A DNA stretch of 64,000 bases from CAVQZC01 sp963718315 (GCA_963718315.1 CAVQZC010000003.1:186001-250000); one strand, 5' to 3'; counted from the first letter of the stretch, positions 16,121-26,738 are shown. The notes: generated by a model not told the origin, from the sequence alone. Program-made: numbers and translations.

Positions 16121-17227
16121 ATGAAGATCCGCGCAGCCGTGCTGGAGGAGTTCGGGGAGCCGCTGGTCGTCCAGGAGGTCGACCTCGCGGAGCCGCACGC
16201 GGGCGAGGTGCTGGTGCGCCTGGTTGCGTGCGGGGTCTGCCACACCGACCTCTACACCGCGTCGGGAGCGGACCCGTCGGGCTACTCGCCCACCGTGCTC
16301 GGGCATGAGGGCGCAGGCGTCGTCGAACGCGTCGGCGAGGGCGTCACCCTGGTCGAGCCGGGCGATCACGTCGTCACGCTGTTCTCGCCGCAGTGCGGCA
16401 AGTGCATCCACTGCCAGAGCTCGAAGACGAACCTCTGCCTTGCTATCCGCGACCAGCAGGGCAAGGGCTATCTGCCGGACGGCACGGCGCGGCTGTCGCG
16501 CGACGGCGAGCCGATCCGCCACTTCATGGGCACCAGCACGTTCGCCGAGTACACGGTGATGCCGGAGATCGCCCTGGCCAAGATCTCACCCGATGCACCC
16601 CTGGAGGGCGCCGCCCTGTTCGCCTGCGGGCTATCCACCGGCCTGGGGGCGGCGATCAACACGGCCCGGGTCGAGCCCGGGTCGACCTGCGTGGTGTTCG
16701 GCGCGGGAATGGTCGGCCTGGGGGCGGTCGCCGGCTGCCGGCTGCAGGGCGCCGAGCGGATCGTCTGCGTCGACCTGTCGGAGGAGCGGCTCGACCTGGC
16801 GCGCGGACAGGGTGCGACCGACGTGATGGTCGGCGGTGACGACTCCGTCGAGCGGATCGTCGAGATGACCGGCGGCTTCGGCGCCGACTACACCTTCGAG
16901 GCCACCGGCAACGTCAGGGTGATGCGCCAGGCCGTCGAGGCGGCACGGATGGGTTGGGGCCTGTGCACCGTGGCGGGCGTCGCCGGGCGCGGCGAGACCC
17001 TCGACATCGTCCCGCGCTTCCTGATCACCGGCCGGCGGGTGGCCGGCTCGTCGTTTGGCGGCGTCAAGGGCCGCGACGGAGTCCCCCGCTTCGTCGACCG
17101 GTGGCTGGCGGGCGAGATCGACGTCGACCCGTTCCTGTCCCACTCGATCACGCTCGACGAGGTCAACCGCGGCTTCGAGCTGATGGAGGCGCAGGACGGC
17201 ATCCGCAGCGTGATCTCCTTCGCATGA
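16121..17227 (+). CDS. Zinc alcohol dehydrogenase, S-(hydroxymethyl)mycothiol dehydrogenase-like
   Basis: A 368-residue medium-chain dehydrogenase. Catalytic zinc ligands appear in GVCHTD and GHEGAGVV; the structural zinc site has CGKCIHCQSSKTNLC. The NAD-binding loop is FGAGMVGLGAV. Class III and mycothiol-dependent formaldehyde dehydrogenases share this layout. The start overlaps nothing, while the stop overlaps the next gene by ATGA. In mycobacteria the mycothiol-dependent enzyme (Rv2259) is followed by a metallo-beta-lactamase protein (Rv2260) in the same way, which supports a formaldehyde-detoxification role. Confidence 0.88.
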   Translation: MKIRAAVLEEFGEPLVVQEVDLAEPHAGEVLVRLVACGVCHTDLYTASGADPSGYSPTVLGHEGAGVVERVGEGVTLVEPGDHVVTLFSPQCGKCIHCQSSKTNLCLAIRDQQGKGYLPDGTARLSRDGEPIRHFMGTSTFAEYTVMPEIALAKISPDAPLEGAALFACGLSTGLGAAINTARVEPGSTCVVFGAGMVGLGAVAGCRLQGAERIVCVDLSEERLDLARGQGATDVMVGGDDSVERIVEMTGGFGADYTFEATGNVRVMRQAVEAARMGWGLCTVAGVAGRGETLDIVPRFLITGRRVAGSSFGGVKGRDGVPRFVDRWLAGEIDVDPFLSHSITLDEVNRGFELMEAQDGIRSVISFA

Positions 17228-17928
17228 TCATCGAGCGTACAGAGCACCCGACCTGGACGTCGAACGCCTACCTGGTGGCTGACGGCCCCGGCGGGCACGG
17301 CGTTCTCATCGACGGCAACGGCGTCACCGATCCCCTGCTCGAGCGCATCGAGCAGGACGACATCACGATCACCCACATCCTCAACACGCACTCCCACCAC
17401 GACCACGTGGTGGACAACGAGCGCTATCAGCAGCGCTTCGGCGTGCCGCTGCTGCGCTGGCCGGAGTTCGCCGACGAGCAGGTGATCGAATCGGGCGACC
17501 TTCGGATCCGCGGTCTCTACACGCCAGGGCACTGCCGCGACCACCTCAGCTTCGACGTCAACGGCACCGATGTCTTCACTGCGGACGTGCTCTTCAAGGG
17601 CACGCTGGGCGGCACCGCCGGCGGCGGTGAGACCGGGTATGCGGACATCAAGCACTCGGTGATGGACCGGCTGATGAAGCTGGATCCCGCCACCGCTGTG
17701 CATCCCGGGCACACGCTGCCGACGACGATCGGCGACGAGTGGGAGACCAACCCCTTCATCCGCATCTGGCGCGGGCTCGATCCCGAGGGCACCGATCAGT
17801 GCGAGGTCCGCGGTGAGCCGGCCACCCTCGTGCTCTGGGCGCCGGACTACGACGGCACGAACAAGGCCTGGGTGCGCTTCCCGGACGGCCGCGACGCGAT
17901 CGTCGGCGGCTCCCAGGTCACTCGCTGA
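17224..17928 (+). CDS. MBL-fold metallo-hydrolase, partner of the dehydrogenase
   Basis: A 234-residue metallo-beta-lactamase-fold hydrolase with the zinc motif THSHHDH, a further ligand in TPGHCRDH, and VHPGHT near the C-terminus. It is coupled to the alcohol dehydrogenase through a 4-bp overlap. By analogy with Rv2260 it may hydrolyse the formyl-thiol product or a related thioester; this is inference. Confidence 0.88.
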   Translation: MIIERTEHPTWTSNAYLVADGPGGHGVLIDGNGVTDPLLERIEQDDITITHILNTHSHHDHVVDNERYQQRFGVPLLRWPEFADEQVIESGDLRIRGLYTPGHCRDHLSFDVNGTDVFTADVLFKGTLGGTAGGGETGYADIKHSVMDRLMKLDPATAVHPGHTLPTTIGDEWETNPFIRIWRGLDPEGTDQCEVRGEPATLVLWAPDYDGTNKAWVRFPDGRDAIVGGSQVTR

Positions 17929-17946
17929 GGGCCGCCTGAGTTTCTG

Positions 17947-18673
17947 CTAGCCGCGCTTGAAGATGCCGCGCCAGCCGCTGCCGTCGTTCTCGCCGGAGGC
18001 GAGATCGCGAAGCGCCGAGACGTCGATCTGCGCGTCGCCCTCGGGCTCGCGGCCTCCGGACAGGATGCGGTCGATGCGGGCGACGCTGTCGGCGTCGATG
18101 TCGATGAAGCGGCAGCCGACCACGATGTGCCCTGGCGGCGGCGGCCGGGCGCACCGATGCGACGCGAACCTCGCCCGCGATCGAGTCGGCGAAGAATCGG
18201 CCGTTGAAGACCAGCCGGTCGCCCTCGCGGAGCACGCGGGTGGTCGTGAATGCCACCCCGGTGCGGGAGAGATCCTCCAGCGACCCGTCCACCCGGTCAC
18301 CGTCGACGATGTCGCGGCAGTTCACAGCTTCCAGCCAGGCCACGCCGCCGATCGGCACCCGCTGGGCGGAGCGCCGCGTGGTGTCGACCTCGCAGCCCAT
18401 TGCCCGCATCCGGCAGACGGCCAGGTCGGGCGTGTGGTAGCTCGCGTCCTCCAACTGGAGCGGGATCACCCACGGCTGGCCGTCAGGCCCGATGACACGG
18501 CCGGTCAGCTCCATGCCGGTCTGCACCGACAATCGCGGCGCCGTTGCCACCACCAGGTCGTTCTCGATCCGGATGGCGTGCACCCGGATGAAGGCTCCGT
18601 CGGAGATCTCGAGCTCGACGTCTGGCTGCGCAAAGAGCAGGCCGACGGCTTCCGCGGGCGTGAACGGCGTCAT
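17947..18673 (-). CDS. PilZ domain c-di-GMP-binding protein, frameshifted
   Basis: A reconstructed protein of about 240 residues with a YcgR-like N-terminal domain and a C-terminal PilZ domain. Both c-di-GMP motifs are visible: RRSAQR (RxxxR) and DLSRTG (D/NxSxxG). The frame breaks near 18150 within a GCC-rich repeat; the second frame restores HIVVGCRFIDIDADS and ends at 17947. It would bind c-di-GMP and act on a partner not evident here. A GGDEF protein with an I-site lies 13 kb away. Confidence 0.8.
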
Positions 18674-18737
18674 GAGGCACGTATCGGCCGCGCGACGCCG
18701 CTTCTTTACTGTTGGGCGCTCTAAGCCGCCGCCGTGG

Positions 18738-20051
18738 TCAGCCCGCGTTCACGACCTCGTCGAACTGGGCCTCCTCGGTCGATCCCCGAAGCGCCAGCGT
18801 CGACGACTCGCCGGCCGAGGCGGCGGTGGCCGCGCGGTCGAAGTAGCCGGCGCCGACCTCTCGCTGGTGGCGGGTCGCCGTATAGCCGTCCGCCTCCGAG
18901 GCGAACTCCCGCTCCTGCAGCTCGACGTAGGCGCTCATGCCGTCGCGCGCGTAGCCGTGGGCGAGGTCGAACATCGAGTGGTTGAGCGCGTGGAACCCGG
19001 CCAGGGTGATGAACTGGAACCGGTAGCCCATGCCGCCGAGCTCCCGCTGGAAGGCCGCGATCGTGGCGTCGTCGAGGTGCCGTTTCCAGTTGAACGAGGG
19101 CGAGCAGTTGTACGCCAGCAGCTTGCCCGGGAAGCGCTCGTGGATGGCGTCCGCGAACGTCTCGGCGTCGGCCAGGTCGGGTGTCGAGGTCTCGCACCAG
19201 ATGACGTCGGCGTAGGGCGCGTACGCCAGGCCGCGCGCGATCGCGGACTGAAGGCCGCCGGTGACCCTGAAGTAGCCCTCGGCCGTTCGCTCGCCGGTGA
19301 TGAACGGATGGTCGCGCTCGTCGACGTCGCTGGTCAGCAGCGTGGCCGCGTCAGCGTCCGTGCGGGCGACCAGCACGGTCGGCACGTCCTGGACGTCGGC
19401 GGCGAGCCGCGCCGCGTTCAGGGTACGGATGAACTGCGAAGTCGGCACCAGCACCTTGCCGCCCAGGTGGCCGCACTTCTTCTCGGAGGCGAGCTGATCC
19501 TCGAAGTGGACGCCGGCTGCGCCCGCCTCGATCATGCCGCGCATCAGCTCGAAGGCGTTCAGCGGGCCCCCGAACCCGGCCTCCGCGTCGGCGACGATCG
19601 GCGCCATCCAGTGCACCGACGTGTCGCCCTCCCCGAACGCGACCTGGTCGGCCCGCCGCAGCGCGTTGTTGATCCGCCGAACGACCGCCGGCACGCTGTT
19701 GGCCGGGTACAGGCTCTGGTCTGGGTACACCTGCTCGCCCAGATTTGCGTCGGCAGCCACCTGCCAGCCCGAGAGGTAGATCGCTTCCAGACCGGCGCGA
19801 ACCATCTGCACGGCCTGGCCGCCCGTCATCGCCCCCAGGGCGTGGATGTACGGGCCGCGGTGCATCAGATCCATCAGGCGCTCCGCTCCCATCCGGGCCA
19901 GGGAGTGCTCGACGCCGACGGTCCCCCGCAGCTGGATCACCTCGTCGGCCTCGTAGCGCCGCTGGATGCCCGTCCAGCGCTCGTCGTCTTGCCACTGCCG
20001 GTCGAGCCTCGCGGCTGCGCGATCGATCCGGGTCCGGTGCACCTCGTTCAT
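18738..20051 (-). CDS. aceA: Isocitrate lyase
   Basis: A 437-residue enzyme that splits isocitrate into succinate and glyoxylate, the first step of the glyoxylate shunt. The catalytic signature EKKCGHLGG is near residue 190; [15 protein letters not shown] provides metal-binding residues, and [13 protein letters not shown] is near the end. Start ATG 20051 has a strong GGAGG seven bases upstream. No malate synthase is in the window. A LysR gene is divergent and probably regulates it. Confidence 0.95.
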   Translation of the reverse strand: MNEVHRTRIDRAAARLDRQWQDDERWTGIQRRYEADEVIQLRGTVGVEHSLARMGAERLMDLMHRGPYIHALGAMTGGQAVQMVRAGLEAIYLSGWQVAADANLGEQVYPDQSLYPANSVPAVVRRINNALRRADQVAFGEGDTSVHWMAPIVADAEAGFGGPLNAFELMRGMIEAGAAGVHFEDQLASEKKCGHLGGKVLVPTSQFIRTLNAARLAADVQDVPTVLVARTDADAATLLTSDVDERDHPFITGERTAEGYFRVTGGLQSAIARGLAYAPYADVIWCETSTPDLADAETFADAIHERFPGKLLAYNCSPSFNWKRHLDDATIAAFQRELGGMGYRFQFITLAGFHALNHSMFDLAHGYARDGMSAYVELQEREFASEADGYTATRHQREVGAGYFDRAATAASAGESSTLALRGSTEEAQFDEVVNAG

Positions 20052-20075
20052 TGCCGCCTCCTCCGTTGGAGGCCG

Positions 20076-20144
20076 AGCATACGGCCAGATCTGCCATGCC
20101 ACAAATCGATCTTTCAGGTGACAGTCATCGAGGATCTTTATAGA
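20076..20144. promoter_or_regulatory. Divergent aceA/lysR promoter region
   Basis: On the minus strand, TTGTGG (20104-20099) and TATGCT (20081-20076), spaced 17 bp, form the aceA promoter. On the plus strand, GTGACA (20118-20123) and TATAGA (20139-20144) precede the LysR GTG by eight bases. TCGAT (20106-20110) and ATCGA (20127-20131) form an inverted repeat of the size expected for a LysR site. Confidence 0.55.
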
Positions 20145-20152
20145 ATGGAACG

Positions 20153-21094
20153 GTGAAGCGGATCGAGGCCTTCGTGGAGGTCGCCCGGCGCGGCAACGTC
20201 ACTCGGGCGGCGGAGGCGCTGTTCGTGACGCAGCCGGCACTGACCGCTCGTCTGCAGTCGCTGGAGCGCGATCTCGGCGTGCGGCTGTTCGTCCGCTCCG
20301 GGCGGGGCGTGCGCCTGACCGAGCACGGACAGGCGTTCCTGCCGTACGCGGAGCGCTCCGTCGAGGCGCTGGCTGACGGCCGGCGGCTGCTGGCCGAGCT
20401 GGAGCGGGGCGGTGCCGGGCAGCTGGTGATCGGCGCGGCCCCGGCGGTCTCGACGTACGTCCTGCCGTCGATCCTGGAGCGCTTCCACGCAGCCCATCCC
20501 CGCGTCCAGCTGACCGTTCGCACCGGCCACTCCGAGGAGGTGCTGGAGATGGTCGTCCGCCGCCAGGTGCAGGTGGGTCTGGTGCGGGCGCTCCGCCACC
20601 CCGAGCTGGCGGTGATTCCGCTGTACGAGGACGAGCTGGTACTGGTCACCGATCCCGGGCATCCGTTCGCAGTGCGCCGGGAGATCGCGCTGGAGGCGAT
20701 CGCCGGCGAGCGGCTGATCCTGTTCGACCGCGCGTCCAGCTACCACGACCTGACCAGCGCATTCCTCGGCGAAGCGGGCGTCATTCCCGCCGGCTCGATG
20801 GAGCTCGACAACATCGACGCCACCAAGAAGATGGTGGCGCAGGGCCTGGGCGTCGCGCTGCTGCCGCGGACGGCAGTCGCCGAGGAGCTCGGGTCGGGGC
20901 GGCTGGCGTCGATCCGCATCCTGGACGCGCCGCCGCTGCGACGCCGCATCGTCGCCCTCCACCGGCGGGAGCTGGCAGCGGCCAGCGGCATCCCCGGGGT
21001 GTTCCTTGACACCCTGGCCGAGATGCGCGCCGAGCTCCGTCTGGCGGGCGGTACGTTCGGGGCTGGTAAACCGCCGGGAGGCCCGCTAGCTTGA
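20153..21094 (+). CDS. LysR family transcriptional regulator
   Basis: A 313-residue regulator. The N-terminal winged helix is standard ([29 protein letters not shown]), followed by a substrate-binding effector domain ([15 protein letters not shown], then [19 protein letters not shown]). GTG 20153 is used; the ATG just before it is out of frame. Divergent from aceA with 101 bp between, so control of the glyoxylate shunt is likely but unproven. Confidence 0.88.
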   Translation: MKRIEAFVEVARRGNVTRAAEALFVTQPALTARLQSLERDLGVRLFVRSGRGVRLTEHGQAFLPYAERSVEALADGRRLLAELERGGAGQLVIGAAPAVSTYVLPSILERFHAAHPRVQLTVRTGHSEEVLEMVVRRQVQVGLVRALRHPELAVIPLYEDELVLVTDPGHPFAVRREIALEAIAGERLILFDRASSYHDLTSAFLGEAGVIPAGSMELDNIDATKKMVAQGLGVALLPRTAVAEELGSGRLASIRILDAPPLRRRIVALHRRELAAASGIPGVFLDTLAEMRAELRLAGGTFGAGKPPGGPLA

Positions 21095-21984
21095 GACTGA
21101 TGGCACGTCGACTGGTCCCGGTTGGCCTCCTGGTAGCTGCGCTCGCAGCTGCGGGCTGCGGCTCTGCCGCGAGCGCTCACCACGCCCAGAAGCCGCGGAC
21201 GATCAAGAAGTCGAGCTTCGTCGAGCTGGCCGCCAAGTCAGGGGCCCGCGCCAGGGCCGCCGGCAGTGCCCACATCACGCTGTCGATGTCGACGCGCATC
21301 GCCGGTTCGAATCAGGAGGGAGTCTCGATTCGGGGCAGTGGCGACGTCAGTTACAAGCCGCTCCGCGAGAGCCTGACGGTCAACCTGACCAGCGGGGTGC
21401 CCCGGCTCAAGGGCACCATGCACGAGGTCGTGACCCGGACGAAGCTGTTCATGAACTGGCCGCTGCTGAGCGCCCAGATCCCGGGTCACAAGCCCTGGGT
21501 CGAGGAAGACATGAGCGCGGTGGGCTCGGCGATGGGGATGAACATCACCGGCTTGATGGCCCAGGGCAGCACCAGCAACCCGTCCCAGATGCTGACGTAC
21601 TTGAAGGGTGTGTCCACGTTGAAGCTGGTCGGCCACGCGAGCCTCGGAGGTGTCGCCACCACCGAGTACACCGGCACGCTGGACTACGCGAAGCTGGCCG
21701 GCAAGGGCGTGATATCCAGGAAGATGCTCGACATGCTGCGCACCGAGCTGGGCGGCACCACCGTGCCGTTCAAGCTGTGGCTGGACGGCAACAAGATGGT
21801 GCGCCAGATGCAGATGGACATGCAGGTGACCGCGCCCAACGGCCCGACCGCGCTGGTCCACGTCCAGTTCGGCTTCTCGAAGTTTGGCGAGAAGGTGCAC
21901 ATCGCGGTGCCGCCGGCCGACCAGGTCTACAACGCCACCAGGATGCTCTCGTCGCTCTCCTCGGGCGCCGGCTCGAGCAGCTAG
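21091..21984 (+). CDS. Lipoprotein, LppX/LprAFG-like fold
   Basis: A 297-residue exported lipoprotein. The N-terminus ends in the lipobox LAAAGC, so the mature protein starts at a lipidated cysteine. The rest resembles mycobacterial LppX/LprG-type proteins (a half-barrel that carries lipids), with segments such as KGTMHEVVTRTKLFMNWPLL and KPWVEEDMSAVGSAMG. The TTG at 21091 is chosen because GGGAGG sits nine bases before it; ATG 21100 is an alternative. It overlaps the LysR stop (TTGA). Overlaps the next gene tail-to-tail by four bases. Confidence 0.75.
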   Translation: MRLMARRLVPVGLLVAALAAAGCGSAASAHHAQKPRTIKKSSFVELAAKSGARARAAGSAHITLSMSTRIAGSNQEGVSIRGSGDVSYKPLRESLTVNLTSGVPRLKGTMHEVVTRTKLFMNWPLLSAQIPGHKPWVEEDMSAVGSAMGMNITGLMAQGSTSNPSQMLTYLKGVSTLKLVGHASLGGVATTEYTGTLDYAKLAGKGVISRKMLDMLRTELGGTTVPFKLWLDGNKMVRQMQMDMQVTAPNGPTALVHVQFGFSKFGEKVHIAVPPADQVYNATRMLSSLSSGAGSSS

Positions 21985-22832
21985 AGCAGCGTGATCACGG
22001 CCGCGATCGCCAGCGGCACGATGAACCAGCCGACGAACGTGAGCGCGATCGCAACCACCGCCAGCGTCCGGCTCTCGTCGCGCGGTGGGTGGCCGCAATG
22101 CCCGATCGTCTCGTAGAGAGCCCGGAGCGCCGGCGTGACGCCCACGGCGATCCGCCGGTGCGCCAGGCCGGCGCCCTGCAGCAGCACCCACGACATCGCA
22201 CCGAATACGGCCACCAGGACGATGCCGAGCGCGATCACGACCGGGCTGCCCTCTTTCTTGACGACGCCGGCTGACCGGGCGACCGACGCCAGCACGGGCA
22301 ACGCGGCACCGCCGATCAGCACGGTCGGGATCGGCAGCCCACCGCCCTTGAATCCGACCACCAGCCGGTCGGCCTGGATCCGCGCACGGGCCAGCGATCG
22401 CCGCTCCTGGCTCATCACGGGCGCCTGCGCCTCGCGGCGGGCGTAGAGCATCGCCAGGTTGCGGATCACCCGCGCCACGTACCCCCGGACGATGGTGCGG
22501 GAGACGAACTCGATCGCGCTCTGGGCGAGGCTGCTGAACGGGCCGAGCCGGGGAATCTTGGGATTCCGCCAGCCCTGCCGGTCGGCAACCTCGAGCGCGC
22601 GCATCGTCAGCCGGTGGGCCTGCTCGAAGTGGTCGGGATGGGCGAGCGGCTGCGTGAACGCCAGCTCCGCCATCATCTCCGCCTCGGCGCGTGTGTTGAT
22701 GCCAACCTCGTCCAGCGCGCGCTCGACGGCCTGCGACGGATCGCCCGTGATCAGCCGGTAGGTCTCACTCAACCGGTCGACGATCAGGTTGCCGTCGTCG
22801 GCCTCCCCGGCCGGCCGCTCGCGGTCAGACAT
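21981..22832 (-). CDS. Membrane protein, unknown
   Basis: A 283-residue protein. The first 190 residues are soluble and alpha-helical with many charged residues; three or four membrane segments follow (VIALGIVLVAVFGAMSWVLL and a C-terminal LTFVGWFIVPLAIAAVITLL). No known domain recognised. Divergent from the M20 deacylase gene by 57 bp. Confidence 0.65.
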   Translation of the reverse strand: MSDRERPAGEADDGNLIVDRLSETYRLITGDPSQAVERALDEVGINTRAEAEMMAELAFTQPLAHPDHFEQAHRLTMRALEVADRQGWRNPKIPRLGPFSSLAQSAIEFVSRTIVRGYVARVIRNLAMLYARREAQAPVMSQERRSLARARIQADRLVVGFKGGGLPIPTVLIGGAALPVLASVARSAGVVKKEGSPVVIALGIVLVAVFGAMSWVLLQGAGLAHRRIAVGVTPALRALYETIGHCGHPPRDESRTLAVVAIALTFVGWFIVPLAIAAVITLL

Positions 22833-22889
22833 CGCGCCTACGCTACCCGCCGCGCCGGTCGGCCCCGCCGAGGCCGCTGCTAGGTTCGC

Positions 22890-24168
22890 ATGATGGACCC
22901 GACGGTTGACCCTGCCCTGCAATCGGAGCTGTCAGCCGCCGTCGCGGCCGAGACGGACGCGGGCGTCGACCTGCTCCGCCGACTGGTCGAGCAGCCCACG
23001 GTGCTGGGCAACGAGGAGCCCGGCCAGGCGGTGATGGCAGAGGCCTACCGCGAGCTGGGACTGCAGCCGGTCGACGTGCCGATGGATGCCGCGGAGCTGC
23101 GCGCCCACCCCCACGCCGCACCCTTCTCGTGGGACGTCACCGGCAAGCGCAACGTGGTCGCCGGGCTCGGCGGTGACGGAGGCGGCCGATCGCTGATCTT
23201 CAACGGCCACATCGACGTGGTCAGCTCCCAGCCCGACCGCCTGTGGAGCACGCCGCCGTTCCGCCCCACCATCGACGGCGACTGGATGTACGGGCGCGGC
23301 GCGGGCGACATGAAGTCGGGGCTGGTCGCGGCGGTGATGGCTGCGGCCGCGCTGCGCCGGGTCGGGGTCGAGCCGGCAGGCCGGCTGACGCTGCAGTCGG
23401 TGGTCGAGGAGGAGTGCGGCGGCAACGGCGCTCTGGCCTGCGTGGCCGCCGGCTACACGGCCGACGCCTGCGTCGTGATCGAGCCGTTCGGCGCCACCCT
23501 CACGACCGCCCAGGTCGGGGTGCTGTGGTTCGACGTCACCGTCGCCGGCCACCCCGTGCATGTCGCCGATGCCGGCGAGGGTGCCAACGCAATCGAGGCC
23601 AGCTACCACATCATCCGGGCGCTCCGCGAGCTGGAGGCGGAGCTGAACACCGATCCACCCCCGGCCTTCGCCGCGTACCCCCATCCATTGAACCTGAACG
23701 TTGGAGTGATCGAGGGTGGGGACTGGAGGTCGACGGTGGCGGGAGAGTGCGTAACCCGCTTCCGGCTGGCTCGCTACCCGGGCGCGCCGCTGGAGGAGCT
23801 GCGAGACCGGATCGAGGAGGTCGTCGCGCAAGCGTCGCGGACGCACCCCTACCTGGCCGAGCATCCCGCGGTCGTCTCCTACGACGGGTTCGACTGCGAG
23901 GGGTACGAGCTCGCCTGCCGACGAGGACGTGATCACCGGGCTGCGCGCCTGCCACAGGACGGTGACCGGGACCGATCCCGAGCTGGTCGCCACCACCGCC
24001 ACCACCGACGCCCGCACCTTCGGGCTCTACGGCGGCATCCCCAGCACCTGTTTCGGTCCCTACGGCGAGGGCTACCACGCGGCGGACGAACGCGTCTTCC
24101 TGCCGTCGATCACGACCACGGCTCAGGTGCTTGCCCTGATGGTCTGCTCGTGGTGCGGTGTGCGGTGA
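22890..24168 (+). CDS. M20 family ArgE/DapE-type deacylase, frameshifted
   Basis: A reconstructed zinc amidohydrolase of about 425 residues. Metal-binding motifs are present: NGHIDVVSS, RGAGDMKSG, EEECGGNG and VIEPF. The frame breaks near 23915; the remaining 80 residues (DEDVITGLRACHRTVTG onward) continue in another frame and include the final metal-site region YGEGYHAADERVFLPS. It removes N-acyl groups from amino acids or peptides; the substrate is unknown. A TAGGTT box ends a few bases before the ATG. It is followed 73 bp later by an ATP-grasp ligase. Confidence 0.85.
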
Positions 24169-24241
24169 GCAGGCCCGGAGACTTCGAATTTCGCGCCTCG
24201 ACCTGTACCATCGGCTGCAAACGCCAAGTGGGAGGGTTTAG

Positions 24242-25705
24242 GTGCCGACGCTCGACGCTCCGCTCGAGGGAATCTCGGATATTCGCAGGTACTTCCGCAC
24301 CAACGAGACGCCGATCTACTTCGTCTCCGCGACCGCGTTCAACCTGCTTGGCATCGACCGCTGGGTCCGCAACTTCCGCTTCGTCAATTACTACGACTCC
24401 TTCGACGGGCACCACCCCAACGTGTTCGTGCCCGGGGAGCGCAGCCCACGCGCGTTCACGTCGATCGAGGAGATCTGCAACTACCTGCTCGGCCACAAGG
24501 AGGTCGGGGACTGGATGCGGACCCGCGGCGAGGGCGGGAAGGCGGTGTTCCTGATGTTCGACCCCGAGACCGAGGAGCTGGCCGGTGAGCTCGGCCTGAA
24601 GGTGGCGTTCCCTCCGGCCTCGCTTCGCAACCGCCTCGACTCCAAGATCGAGACCACCCGGATCGGCAACGAGGCCGGCGTGCCCAGCGTCCCCAACGCC
24701 CTCGGCCGGTCGATCACGTACGCCGCGCTGACCAACCTCGCAGCCGACGCCGGCCTCGGCACCGACCTGGTCGTGCAGACGCCGTACGGCGACTCCGGCC
24801 AGACGACGTTCTTCATTGCCAACGAGGGCGACTGGAACGAGCACTCCGAGAAGCTGCTGGAGGAGGAGCTGAAGGTGATGCGCCGCATCAACTGCCGCGA
24901 GCTCGCGATCGAGGGCGTGATCACCCGCCACGGAACGCTGGTCGGACCGCTGATGACCGAGCTGGCGGGGTTCCCCGAGCTGACGCCGTACGGTGGGGGC
25001 TGGTGCGGCAACGACGTCCACGCCTCGGTGCTCGACCAGGCCGGACGCGACCAGGCGAGGGCGCGCACCCGTGCCATCGGCGAGCGGCTGCGCCAGGAGG
25101 GCTACCGGGGGTACTTCGAGCTCGACTTCCTGGCCGACATCGACAGCGGCGAGATGTACCTGGGCGAGCTGAACCCGCGGGTCACCGGTGCATCGTCGAT
25201 GACGAACGTCACGGCCGTTGCCTACGGCGACATGCCGCTGTTCCTGTTCCATCTGCTCGAGTTCATGGACGTCGACTACGAGATCGACGTCGACGCGCTC
25301 AACGAGCGCTGGGCGCAGCCGCAGAGCATCGATGCCTGGAGCCAGTTCATCCTCAAGCAGACCGACGACACGGTCGAGATGATCAGCGATGCGCCGACCT
25401 CGGGTATCTGGAGCATGTCGGCCGACGGGTCGATCAGGTTCGTGCGCCGCGACACGGACTGGCACACCGTCGCCGACGAGGACGAGGCGTTCTACCTGCG
25501 GATCGCCCAGGCCGGCCAGTACCGCTATCCGGGGGCGGATCTCGGGATCCTGGTGACCCGCGGACGGCTGATGGACGACCACGGCGAGCTCACCGAGCGG
25601 GCTCACCGCTGGATCTCGGGGATCAAGTCCGAGTTCCATGGAACCCCGGCCGCGCCGTCCGCCGTGATGCCGCAACCTGAGCCTTTCTCGTTCAAGATGC
25701 TGTGA
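24242..25705 (+). CDS. ATP-grasp ligase (biotin carboxylase-like)
   Basis: A 487-residue ATP-grasp enzyme. The nucleotide-binding region includes DLVVQTPYGDSGQTTFF; ELDFLADIDSGEMYLGELNPRVTGASS holds the magnesium-binding glutamate and ELNPR motif. There is no biotin carrier domain nearby, so the ligase probably joins a carboxylate to an amine or thiol rather than carboxylating biotin. GTG 24242 has GGGAGGG six bases upstream. It lies between an M20 deacylase and a C45 acyltransferase, suggesting one pathway that builds and trims an amide or peptide. Confidence 0.75.
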   Translation: MPTLDAPLEGISDIRRYFRTNETPIYFVSATAFNLLGIDRWVRNFRFVNYYDSFDGHHPNVFVPGERSPRAFTSIEEICNYLLGHKEVGDWMRTRGEGGKAVFLMFDPETEELAGELGLKVAFPPASLRNRLDSKIETTRIGNEAGVPSVPNALGRSITYAALTNLAADAGLGTDLVVQTPYGDSGQTTFFIANEGDWNEHSEKLLEEELKVMRRINCRELAIEGVITRHGTLVGPLMTELAGFPELTPYGGGWCGNDVHASVLDQAGRDQARARTRAIGERLRQEGYRGYFELDFLADIDSGEMYLGELNPRVTGASSMTNVTAVAYGDMPLFLFHLLEFMDVDYEIDVDALNERWAQPQSIDAWSQFILKQTDDTVEMISDAPTSGIWSMSADGSIRFVRRDTDWHTVADEDEAFYLRIAQAGQYRYPGADLGILVTRGRLMDDHGELTERAHRWISGIKSEFHGTPAAPSAVMPQPEPFSFKML

Positions 25706-26723
25706 ATGAAGCGAGCCATGCAACACGAGATTTCTGAGATCCCGTTCACGTTCGAGGCCATCGACGAGCCCCTTCCGGGGCTGCGCTGGCAGCGTCTGTT
25801 CGAGGAGCGCTGGCCGGCCTACCGCAGGTGGTTCCTGCACGCCGGCGAGGCGAACCTGTCGAGCTACGCGGTCTGCCGCCGTCAGCTCCGCGACCACATG
25901 CCGGAGCTGCTCGGCACCTACGACCGGCTGGTCGAGCTGGCCGGCGGCGGCGACCTGGCGGCCCGGATGCTCTCGATGTGGAACCCGCCCTCGTACCTGT
26001 CGGGCTGCTCGCAGGCGGTGCTGGACGCGCGGGCGGCCGCTGCTGGTGCGCAACTATGACTACGCACCCTCGCGGCTGGAGGGCGTGATCCTGGGCACGA
26101 ACTGGGAAGGCCGCGGCGTGATCGGCATGAGCGACTGCCTGTGGGGCCTGCTGGACGGCGTCAACGACGCCGGCTTCGGCGTCTCGCTGGCCTTCGGCGG
26201 CCGGCCGGTGACGGGCGAGGGCTTCGGCGTGCCGCTGGTGCTCCGCTACCTGCTGCAGGTGTGCGAGACGGTGGAGGATGCCCGCGAGGTGCTCGCGCGG
26301 CTGCCCTACCAGCTCGCCCACACGCTGACGATGGCCGACCGCTCGGGCGGTGTGTTGACCGCATACCTGGCGCCCGACCGTGCCGTCGAGTTCCGCGAAG
26401 CCTCCGCCGCAACCAACCACCAGGGCGCCGTCGAGTGGACGGAGCACGCCGCCGCCACCCGCTCGCTGGAGCGCGAGCACTGCATGACGGCGCTGCTCGA
26501 CGACCCCGCGGTCACGGAGCAGGAGTTCCTGGACGCGTTCCTCAAGCCGCCGCTGTGGAGCGGCACCTACTCCAAGGGCTTCGGCACGCTCTACACGGCG
26601 GTGTACGACCTGCAGGCGGGCTCGGTGACCTACGTCTGGCCCGACTCGTCGTGGAAGTTCGCGTTCGGCGATTTCCACGAGGGAGCGCGCGTGGAGCGCT
26701 TCCACGAGGTCTCCGCAGCCTGA
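25706..26723 (+). CDS. C45 family acyltransferase/peptidase (6-APA acyltransferase-like), frameshifted
   Basis: A reconstructed product of about 338 residues in the C45 Ntn-hydrolase family, which cleave themselves in front of a cysteine to expose the nucleophile and then hydrolyse or transfer acyl groups on amides. The cleavage site is the GCSQ sequence near residue 100, followed after the break by VRNYDYAPSRLEG and NDAGFGVSLAFGG. The frame breaks near 26030 in a GC-rich stretch. It starts immediately after the ATP-grasp gene (TGA-ATGA), so it is in the same operon. Confidence 0.8.
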
Positions 26724-26738
26724 TCTTTCGGCGCAGAT

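Noticed and set aside
18492..20156. A 554-codon plus-strand frame opposite aceA and the PilZ gene
   Set aside because: Shadow of third-position GC in aceA; no motif, low-complexity composition.
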